Below are positions 11,501 through 23,500 of a stretch of DNA of 64,000 nucleotides, one piece after another. The stretch is from the NCBI GenBank assembly GCA_040954595.2, contig CM082585.2, positions 11,904,001-11,968,000 of the forward strand, in the 5' to 3' direction. How positions within the stretch are numbered: position 1 is the first letter of the stretch; each line of letters starts with the position of its first letter. The stretch comes from Balanoglossus misakiensis. Lineage: Eukaryota > Hemichordata. The translations under genes and the position numbers were made by a program. Below the pieces are notes generated by a model, which saw only the letters and a program-made list of their open reading frames with translations, had not been told where the DNA came from and made no database searches.

Positions 11501-14500
11501 CTCATTTTATGGGAACTGTCTGATGCAATCTGACCTTAAAGATGGTCTACTTGATGACTTCAGTTTTCTTATTAAAATATTTATCTGTATTTAATCATGC
11601 AGATTATAAACAATCTTAAAAAAAATAAACCAGGTGATGTAATTGTCACTAAACAAAACTCCAAGAAAGATTCTAAAATGTTTCAACTGCAGTATCCTTG
11701 ATGGCGATAAAATAGAATGAAGGTGTATTTTTAGTTCACAGATAACCTAAGTTTGATCATCAAATTCTTCTACCGATGATGTAAGTGTTTAGCCACAGGC
11801 AAAGAATCAGACATACTAGTATACTTATTCTAAAGCAGTTGACAATTGTGTATTTAAATAAACCATCAAAAACAATACCAATAACACACATTTGTTTAAA
11901 ACTCCAGCCATGCACAATTACAATGCAAGATCATGCGATTCAATCCCAAGCATAAAGGCAGCAGAGATGTAAACAGCACTGTGCAAGTTTTCAAAAGATC
12001 TTGAGAGAAAGTGGAATACGCATTCAGTGTTTCATCTAGGCTGTTGGATCTTTGATGTTGCCTTGCCCGTTGAACATTAAGACAGGTTCTCATCCCTTAA
12101 TGGGATGGAGGCGTGTTCCCGTGACATCCTGGATGAAACACAGCATGTGTATTTAACCCTTTCACCCCCAGTTCCCTCTTTAGAGGTCCAGCCTTTACCA
12201 TAGAAAACTATGGATTTGGACTGATCCATGTTGGTGAAAGGGTTAACCATTTGAACCCAGGTCAGATGAAAACTTATTAATGATGTCAGCCGGGACAGAG
12301 TGCAAAGGGTTAAGGTGAAAGGTGCATGACTACACACAAAGTTGCAAGCAGACAGAATACTGCACACCATAGCACAGCAAACAACAGCAATGGCAGTGAT
12401 GGAGCTGTCACGCAAAGCAAAGGCTTTCTAATCAGTAAACTAAGTAGTACCTGAAAAAAGGAGAGATGTAAAGCAGCTTGTTCTAATCCAGGTGTAACTT
12501 GTGCTCTTTCACCCACTTAATTTGTTTCTGTCGCAATTCATCGCGGCGTCGATTTGCATCCTGTTGAGGGATAATTAATTTTTGGTGTGCATTAGTAGTG
12601 ATGGCATTGGGTTTTGATTGTGCCCTTCAAGTTTGAGTACTGCAAAGAGTGCAAGGTTCCTGAGGGTTCCTCTTAGCACCACCTTCTTCAATAGCATGTG
12701 GGGAGGGTATATATAGACAGCGAGTATTAAAGGTGCATGGAAAAATACTAGAAAATAAAGTCAAAAGTTACAGCTAATGTCCCTTAAACATTATGTAACA
12801 TTAGCTGTTTTTGTTGATGTCGACATCAACTTCAAAGTTGGTAAATCCAAGAACAGATAGCTTGGATCCATGTTTATGGTAAGGATGAAACTTCAGTACT
12901 AAGGAAGTGAGGGTGTAGCCAATGTCTTGGCTTTTTATCAAGAAGTTTTATATTCTCCTTTAAAACTGACCTCTTCCTTTTGTCTTCGGATGAGTTGATC
13001 CACCCTGGCCATCAAGAGATCCAGTTTGGTGTCATACTCCTCATCTTCATCATCCAAACACAATGCACGATTTGTTGGAAAGAAATCATAATTCTGTTCT
13101 TTCATCTGTCATTGAAAATCAAATCAAAACCCAATGTTAAAGGAACTTCATTGCTAAAGAATTTCACCATGAATTAATTGTTGACTATTTCGACCCCAAA
13201 ACGCTCTGGAAGGAAATCATACATCTGACAAGTCACTTTGGATGTGTGATTGGTCCTTGATCCAGTTTCATTAAAAAAGAGTGACCATATGTACTCTCAG
13301 AATAACAAGTGAACATTATTTACATGACTCTGCATACTTTACGATGATGTGATGCTTGACATTGGTACATATTCCGGAGTAGACCATAACGTGTAAATCT
13401 GTTATAAAACTCACCATTTTGTTGACATATAACTCAATGGCTGTGTAGTCATTGCTTCGTGTTTGGTCCAGGTGAATGAAAAAGAAAAGGTAGGCCCACA
13501 TGTTGTGTTCCAACTTGACATGGTGTCGGAAACCTTTTCCGTGATGTTCAAAGTCATGGGCGCTTCGACTGCAGATGAAACACAGTGTCCTCATGTCCTC
13601 GTCAGTTCGCCACTGTCAAAATAAACAAAAATAAAACATCGAGTGATCGATCGAGATTGAAAGTCAGATACATGTAGACACAGAGACAGACAGAGGACAC
13701 GATTAATAAATGAGGGACTTCTGAAATATGAGCTACATGTGAGGTCTTTTCCTGATCGATTCTACTTAATGTCACGCTGCAGACAGATTTAAGACTGTCA
13801 GCTTTATCCATGGATTTCAAGATCAACCAACTTGATTGATCACTTAAACCTCAAGATCAGATCAGTGTGCAATAGATCTTTGATGTTTAACTAGACTGTC
13901 ACATCTGACTCATGGCTGCATCAAAACTTAAAAAAAAAAACGGCATCTTTTTTCAGTACTTTATTGAACTGTGATCCTAAAAAACAAACATGTTTTGAAC
14001 TCCGTATTTGGCGGTAAATTCTGCACAGAAAACTCTGGGCTGATTTTAATTGTAGTAGAAGCTAGCGTTCTCTGTTTCTAGGTTATCACCAAACTCTGAC
14101 ATGGTGGTCTGTTCTGTTATCTTTACGTGAAGTTGGTTTAACCACGAAATGGGTGAATGGGGTAAGGGTCAACAGCTTGAAGCCACTTATCAATCGAAAG
14201 ATTTCTCCAGATTTTCAGCATTTTGCACGACAGATTGCGTGGCCTTACCTTAGCATCTCTGAGTTCAGAGAATGTGTCGACGATGATACCGAAGATGATG
14301 TTCAATCCGATGGTTATGATGAGTATGTAGAATGTAATGTCATAGATTGCACGTAGAGCATATGCTGTAAAGGTATTCTCTGCATCTGGGATTGTCAGGT
14401 ACTGAGAATTAAAAATAGGACAAAAAAGTAAATATTGTGATCTTTTAAATAAGATAATAGTAATTAGAGGAATATTCTCTAAAGAAAGATTTGAGGGCAC

Positions 14501-17500
14501 TCTGAGATCAAATGATTGATACTGAAGCAAAAGCTTTCGGAGACATTATATAGTTTTCATTTTTGCAACTGACAAAGGAGAGACTACATGTACATGTATC
14601 CGAAAGTTTATGCTTCAGTATCAATCAATTGATCTCAGAGTGTTATCAAACCTTGTATAGAAGATCAATATGGTTGTGCTACTAATAGGAATATTCTTGT
14701 AAGCAATTGCAAGACATACTTGACCTATTTTGACCTTATGGTCTAAAAGATGTTTGAGAATGAACTAACCTCCTGCAGACCGTCGATCAGACCAAATCTG
14801 AGAGAAGTGACGAGACATTCAAACATGTTGCTGCAGTACAACCCAGAACCCGTGTCGAAGTTACTGCGTAGGAATGCAAATCCCAGAATGGCGTAAATGT
14901 AAATGATGATGAAACCCAACAGGAAGACCCAGAGCAGAGACAAACCTGTAGATGAAATTAGATCAACTTTTGTTTGAACAACAAATTTCAAAGAAACAAA
15001 TTCATATTTGCTTGAGCTCAAACATTCAATATTAGTGGTTGTTACGTATACTATTTTAACTAAATTCTTATGCGAATTAAAACCATGAAAAAAGTTTCTT
15101 ACCATTGAGGGTGACGGCTAGCAATACCCTGTTTAGAAGTTGGTTCATGATGACAATGTGTAGTAAATGGAAACAAAAAAAGTAACCCCAGTAAACTGTA
15201 CCAAGGATGGAGGTTCCAAAGAAACACTGAAAAATACAAGTGAGCATACATGAATAAAATGAACCCTCTCTAATCCGGAAATCTGTTCATTCTAATTAAT
15301 GTATTCCTGGGAGCCTTTTTCACAGGACAACGGACTTAAAGATTGGCATGACAACACACACTTTGGCAAAGCAATAATCACAGTCCATTTGGTCTTCAAG
15401 TTTTCCTGCTGGCTGTTGATGTCTGCAAGATGTTCACACATTCTAAAATAATACTTACCAGATAATAGAAGGTGGTAAAACTGAAGAACTTGGTCTCTAA
15501 GTGGGACTGTCTGTCGTCATGGACTTCCCTCCCAAACATTCTCCTACAAAGTCAAACACGCCAATATAAAATGCACTGGAAATTTTACTTTTAGAGAATA
15601 ATGCGGACTACATAGGAATTTTGACGAGAGAATAGTCACTTCAAAATAGGAGACAGAGACCGTTGGAGTAGATCTTGAAGTGACAGCAGAGGTTTAATCT
15701 GATAATAGTATATGTACATGTAGTATTATTAAGGCTTACCTGAATACGTTTCTGATTTCATTGCTACTTGGTAACCTTGGATGGTTGGAGAGGACGAAAC
15801 TGATGAGCAGACACGTGGACAGGAAATTGTGTACGCCACCTAAGACGTAATGTGCTGTCCACCAATCACTTGTTCTCACATCGGGTTTGACACTGTAAAG
15901 TCATAAGATAACAGGAATGAAATCAGTTGAGGATTAGATAAGTTAGGTTAGATTATCAGAGAATGTCAGGTTTGGCTGGTTCCTTCCCCCCTTTTTTGAT
16001 TTTGGTCATTACTTCTCTTAAGTACATCAAAGTGCGGTATGTCTGTGAATTTTTTTCAGGACTTTGGTGGGGGATTTGTTGGTTCCAAATTCGAGAATCT
16101 TGGATTTGTTTAAGCCATATAAACCCATGGCAACCCTTGGTATACTCACGTATTCGTATCGGCTGGTGCTAACCAGACGGCTACAATGCTGATGTTTATT
16201 GCAAAGGAGAGGAAAAGAACGGACCAGTGCCACAGAGGTCTGAAATGAAAAGTGAAATTTCTGATAGGATGGATGATAAAGATTGCATCATTATGAAATT
16301 AAATGCTTTTTCTATTGGTGCTTTTTTTTGCACATTTTGAGTAAAATGAGTGTATGTATGTGATACAAGGTTAGTTGTATCCTTACGTTAGTACAATGAA
16401 GAATTTGGCTAGGGCGTACGACAGAATCTTTGTCTGATATCTGATGTCATCCATGATATCTTGAGACCAGTCGATGAAATCTGTGATCTTGTCGCTGGCA
16501 GACTCTCTGTTGATATTCCATTTGACCTTTTCCTTGACTTCTTCTCTCAAAACAGACTGAAAATTGACAAAAAATGGGGGGTTACATTTCATTCACTGAT
16601 AGTGTGAAGGTGTGAAAAATATTTTTCAGAAAAAGTAGGTTACCGAAATTTAAAATTTTAAAAATGGCCGCCACAAAGCAATCTTTGAACCAAAAATTAC
16701 ATACTTAAGGAACCATAGCAACAATAAACAACAACAATGAGATCACTTACAGTATCATTGACTCTAAAATGTATCTTCTGAATTTCGTTGTCTTTGAGGA
16801 GTTCAACTGACATTGAATTGTTAGAGTAAAACTCCCAGGCTTTGAGACACTCGGCTTCGTAGGCAGGATCGTGGTCACCACCTTTGATCAAATCTGTAAG
16901 AAATTACATTGTGATAAGATATCAAATACCGGTAAATCTTTTCAGGACTTGAAAAGGACATCCTTGAGAGATTTCTTTGCCTGTCAGCTGTTTGTATATG
17001 TTAATAAATGACCCTATGTCGATATAAAAATCATATTTTGTTTTATCATGTTAAACCTATTGTCTGTAACATCACAAATTACATATCCATTTAACTGGTA
17101 AATATACACTTACTGTCTTTGTTGATGTGGCTGTCAATATCCTCCAATCTGCATAAAATATGATAATATGCAAATCCCACGGTAGTGAATTCTTCCTTGG
17201 TATTCTTATCGGCAATCTTAAAAGCAAAAAACACAAACAATAAAGTTTAATGTTTTCCCAAAAACAAAATTTGCATTTTATTTCAGAAATACTGTAAATG
17301 CCTTACATTTTGTTGGATTTTAATAACCAAGACTCACTTTGGCCTTCTTGTAGTATTCCACCATGATACTGTGTATAGCTTCTTCATCTATGGTTTCTTT
17401 GACCTCTTTGGCCAGCATCGACCAATCAGGGCCGTTCTCTTCAATCATGGACATGATCAGATTGGCTATTGTAAGTTTTAATTCGTCAATCTGCAAGGCA

Positions 17501-20500
17501 AGAAATGAACAGAATTTATCAGCTACGATAACAAAAACCATGGTGGTGAAAGGGAATCAAGACAGAAAACAATAATAGCCTACCATTGACTTGTCGATCA
17601 TTCTCGATTCCAAGTTGCTGTCTCTCAGAATGTAGTTTGTGTACTCGATGATCTTGTTGTCGAAGATCACCATGGAGTTTGCATAGTTACCCTGGAAACA
17701 AACACACAAAGTTTTTATGACACCAAGGGCAGAATATCATATGTTTTTGCTCTCAGTTCACAAGAGAAATATTGTACTGGTACATAGAGTAAATGCCATT
17801 TATAGAGCATGAAAAGACTCACTGATGCAAATTCATTAAGAGTGCTGAAGAGCTCTTCCACCAAACCGATGCTTGCATCATCAATATTTGCGTAGATTAG
17901 ATCCAGAAACTTGGCTGTCTCGGCCACTAAGTTTACACTCTTGATGTTATCAGGCTGTTCACGCAAGTAGTCCTACAAGAAAAAGAAAAACGTCAGTTTT
18001 ATTATTACATTCCAATACTGAGTTATTCATCATGTGCTTTTCCAGGGCAGAAATCCAGCACAAGTTGTCCAATGGCTTCACAGCAAATTGTCAGCTGATC
18101 ACACTCAACCAATGGGAGAGCACAATCCAATGCCATTACTTCGGTTTGCACTGAAAATGATTACCTGTAATTCTCCGTGTTGGCCATCACACATCTGTCC
18201 AAGAATCCTAAGAACTAATTCAATGTAACCATCATCTTTGAACTCCAAATCTTCTGCTTCAGCTTCTTCGATCAGTCTCTGAACGTCTGGAGGCAGATCC
18301 TGGAGAAGTGAAACGATTTGGTCGGCACGATTAATTTCACTTTCGAGGTGACTGTTGCGTGAATGGGCATTTGTTTTTTTTAAAATTTGATTCGATTTGA
18401 GAAGTTCTGAAATCTCATTGCACCAACTTTATACATAACAAATTCATGTGGATAATTTTCACCAGTTGCTTGTATTGGCTGAAGGACATAGTTTCTAGTC
18501 AAAGTCTAACATTCTGCGAGTGATTCTAACACAAAACTTACATCAACATCTATGTTAGTCAGATCCTGGATGGAACCATCACCTTCACCTTCAATTGAAA
18601 TCAGAGGCGCTTTGTCACTCGAAAACTGCACTTCCATCTCCATACCAGTGTCTGCCTTCCAAGCTTCCTTCAGTTTTCCATTTTTGGAACCGCTCGGACC
18701 CGCAACAGTCACGTCACTCACTTTATTCTTTGGTCTCAAACTGCGACGACTTCCCTGCAGCATTTGTTGTCTCTTCATGGTTCTTTGACTCTGAAAATGT
18801 TTGCAACAGATTCTCGTTTAGGAATCAAGTCCTTTGTACATGTATCTGACATTTTCACATTGATTATTTTACAATTAGATGCAAGAAAAAACATTCAAAG
18901 CCTACACCTGTACATATAGAGGATCCTAAATAAATCGCAGGACTATAACACAAATTCTAGCTGGTTCCAAAACCAACATACAATTAATCTAAATTTAGAT
19001 ATCATGAGACACCAAAATAATGCATTTACTAAAACATAATTCCATTCTGACATCTGATATTCTTTACAATAATGACCATTTAAACATGCCATAAAATAGT
19101 GACAAAAACAACATCCATTAAGTAAAAACCAGGATCTGTGACAGACATGAACACTGAAAAGAAATTTTGACAGTCATTGATTACCTGGATACGTTTCTGT
19201 GAAAATAATGGATAGAAGAGAAAAATCAATATTGATCAAATACCAAATAATCATTTAATGTTCAAATTTCTGTATCCTTCGAACTTAGACGAAAACTTCT
19301 GAACGACAACATAGCTAGGTCATCACCAGGGGTCAAAGTGGATCTATAACTTACCCCAAGTAACCCTCTGCTTCCTTTCTTACTTCCAAATCTACTTCCC
19401 AAACGACCAGATTTCTTCATAGTGGAACCGGCCAGGATTGCCTGAAACAAAAAATTGAGACAAAAAGATGAAAAAATCTAGCAACTTCAGGGAATAAAAG
19501 CATGAGAGAATAATCCAAAAATTAAAAGAAAATATTTGGTGAGAGAAGTTCAGGGAGATGATTTTACCTGTGCTACTAAGTGTCCATGTCTCATGGCTTT
19601 ATTCAGACTCTTTTGCTGTTGCAATGCTTCATCTAATTTCGCTCTTTGTTGAGCTTGCAAAGCTCGTCTGTAATACAAAAGAAGAGCAAAGATACATTTC
19701 ATGCAGTTGTCTAAAATTATATGGACAAACAAATCATGATATTTTCAACCAAAATGACACACTGTTCGATATCCTATGATTTTCCTGGAGTACAGCTCTT
19801 GTAGTCTCCTTAAAAGGAAACAATTTTGAATCAGTGATAACTTTTTGAATTAGAACTAGTGCTACACTGGGAAAATATAGAGACAATACTTACTTCTCTT
19901 TAGTTGCCACAGATGACAAATGCATTCTGCTTTTGATAGCCATGAAGAAGTGTTCTTCTCGTGTACTCAAGAAATACGAAATAAGACTTGACTGAAATAA
20001 TAAGTGAATCCATGAAATTATGGTACTTGCATTCAATAAAACAGTCAGCTCTTATGAACATTGGTCTGATTTGGTTTACGACAGTTTCTCAGCCCTCTTG
20101 TCATCACAACATCAGCGCAGAAGGAAAACAGAATTGATCTGACATCAAATCACCAATTCAATCAGGCAATGATTTGGAACTATCCGTACCATTGTTTTTT
20201 TTTCCATCATTTGTGCCTCATTCAAGTCTCCATGACCTCAAGAAAGATGTTCTGATATGGTACTCATTAGTTTTAAACTCACCTGTACATCATGATTCCC
20301 ACCAAACAGCATGGCTGATAAGAACGCCAATACTTCTCTGGCCAAAATGTCACTGGTTCGTGCCAGTAATGGTAAAACTTTTAACATAGCACCATGTTCA
20401 TTCAGCTCACCCTGGACATCACAGATCTTATTGAGTTGACTGAAATCAAAGTTATGATAGGATCAACCAATCAATGCGTCTCTGAAGTGATGCAATCAAT

Positions 20501-23500
20501 TAATCAGTCAATCATTCAGTCAGTCGGTCTAATGTACCACAGTGTCACTGTGAAACCCACATAAAGAAGAAACAAAGTGAAACTTACTCTTCATGTTTCT
20601 TTGTATCATTCAGCCAATCTTCTGGCAACTTTCTTTCTTCATTGTGGATCAACGCTCTCAACAACTGAAAAGCAAACAATGTTAAATGATCACAAGGTTA
20701 ACAGACAAATGTAGGGCACTTCTGCTAGCAATAAGCCAACAGCCAACAGGCAAAATTCGTCAGCATTTCGTGCACTTCATATTCACTGCAGTATTATAAT
20801 AACTTCTAGCCGTTGTTGAATACATACCTGTAGACATTTGACATCAAGACTTTCTTGAGCCAATCTTTCTCTTTCCGTTGCACGTGGATTGTTTCCAGAA
20901 ATCCTGAAGAGGCAAAAGATAAATTTACGGTCACTGGTATGTTCTACATAACATTACATTTATGTTAAACATACTAGTACATTTACAACTTAATTTGTAC
21001 TGGTAGATCAGATTAGATTTTGCCAAACAGAACATAGATACTTACAGAAGTTCTTCGACCAATTTGCCAGCAGCTCTGTACTGGTACAGATCAAGCTGTT
21101 CTTTTCTCTTTCTGAAGTGAAAATCAAAGTCTGACTTTGGCTTGGATATGAAACACCGGACGTGTTCTTGAAATTCTTCTCCAAGAGGAAGTTCTTCATC
21201 CCCGCCGATCTCAGTATATTCTAAGAATGAAAATGAAACCAAAAAATAAACAACAATTGGCAGAAAACTGTGCTTCTGTTATGACCAACGTGAATTACTC
21301 AAGTTCAGAACAAGAATTCAGTTTTGATTCTAGACTTTTGAGACAGACACTAGCCATGGACTCACCTCTCTTGTTGTCATGATCCAATTTGAGCTGTGTT
21401 GCTACTCTGTTCTCCCCACCGTAGGAAAATTTGTAGTTGTTGGCAAATAAGTTCAACAAATCATTCAGCTCCTCTTCTGCTTTGTAATAATCCTCATATG
21501 CCTGTCCATGTAGTAAAGAGATTATGTTATAATACGTGACTCAGAGAAAAGCCTGGAAGGTCAATTGTTTTTAAGATAAATTAAAGACATTATAACTTTA
21601 ATGTTTTTGTCCTCCACAAGGTGAAAACGTCGATAAAAATGCGCGATCTTGGTTAAAAAAACGTACCTTTTGTGCGTCACTTCTGACATCCTGTGATCTT
21701 CCACCATGAGTGTATTTCTCCCTGAAGTTTTCCATCACCTTTTTTGCATAAATAAATGAAAATCATTTAATATCAACCAATGATACCATGAGTGTGAACA
21801 CATGTGACTTTTATGTCAATTGAAATATGAATAAATTATGACCAATAGGCCGTACTTTCAACTGAGAAACTATTTAAAATATGGAATGAACAAAGTATGA
21901 AATTAGCAGAAGAGATATAAGATGACTAAAGTACAAATCATTCTCTTCATTAGATTTGATAGATGGGAAAGAAGTTCACATCACACAAAAGGAAATAAAG
22001 TTCAGGAAAAAGGGAAGAGTAGACACAACACAGCGCTGAAAAATTCTCATCCTTGAAGGGTGCAGGCATTACCTCTTTCTATACAAGACAACAGTTCCAT
22101 ATTGTGAGGTGCATTTAAAAAAATGTGGTATAAATGGAAGCAGAATTATTCAGACATTAGTTATTCATTGGGGAACACATGCATGTTTGTCAAATTATCT
22201 TATTTATGTGTGCGCACAACTTTGAGGGTGGCTGGGTTTAATGTGATATGTTTTGGCATTCAACAGGAATGTATGCAATTTTAACAAAAATTAGGGACAA
22301 AAAGTTACAACCAGGAAAAACAACTCATTCCAGGAGAATGAATCTTGAATTCTGTTTCTTAATATGAGCAATATTCTCCTCCAGATGAGTGGCACATGTC
22401 TTGCATGAAAATGGACAATAGTCTGAGTCTGCTCAGAGAGTGAAATAATTGACTCTAATATATACACTTACATTGACAGGCAATGATGATGCCGTAAGTA
22501 AGGCTGTAGTGGCTGCTATCATAGTTTTCATCTGGGTCATGTTGGACAGCAGATCGCCACCGACTTTAACAAATTCCTACAGAGAGAAAACCACAAAAAG
22601 GTCAAATCAAGTGACTGAAAAAACACACCATTTTGTCAAGCATGAACCTTCATCACATACAAATATGTTTTCTGTATAAACTATAAAGATGTAGAAAATA
22701 AAGACCCTCCTGAATTATTTTTCTTTTCTTACCATCATACAATTTGCTAAACTGTCCACTTTGTCTGGTTCACTTGGGTAATTTTCTTTGTCGATCCGAT
22801 AAAATTGTACAAAGAATACCTGGAAACAAAACAAGAAAAACATACATGTTGACTCAGCATATTCCTTTAATCCACAAAATTCACACTATCCATGTTTTTG
22901 TTCCCCAACACACAAAACTGAAATGACAATACTTCAACTCTACTAATCACAATGTCGAGTCCCAATACCTGCATCATGGGGAATAGACTGTCAAAAACAA
23001 AGTGTAGGGATCCATGATATTTTCCATCTTCTGTCTTATCCAGCTTTTCCGGTGGTTTCTTCAGCTGCTGTTTGACTTTTTCCGGATTCTTCTTCATATA
23101 TTCAACCAATCTTTCCAGGTTTGTGCATTGGTCTTCTAGAATTTCCCAGAAACGACTGGTGGACAAGATTGAAAACAGAAAAACTGTCAAACCTGTAGGC
23201 ACTAGTAGATTTCTGGATTTCAAATTCCGTAGTTGGTTGAGAGTGTTTCCAGTACATTTTTGCCAGCACTTACTCATCATGGGATAATTCCTCAGCTCCG
23301 CTATCCAGCATTCCACTGGCCGTGTTCATGTAGACCCACAGTAAAAATCTGGCAAATGGTTTCTTGATTTTGTCGCTGATGTTTCTGTTGGTCAGTACGG
23401 CCAGCAACTCCTTGATGGAGAAGATGGTCTGACAGATGGACTCGATGAATCGGTTTTCGCCCTACGGATGGAGTGAGACGGAACACGGTGGTAAAAAAAG

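Larger units (their letters stand above)
8525..12482 (-). other. Interval between the two alternative last exons
   Basis: It is intron for the distal form and 3' UTR for the proximal form. I recognised no other coding exon. Minus-strand AATAAA candidates occur at about 11102 and 10625 and could end the proximal transcript. It holds two kinds of TTAA-bounded miniature elements (9566-9649; 12153-12313). Confidence 0.5.
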
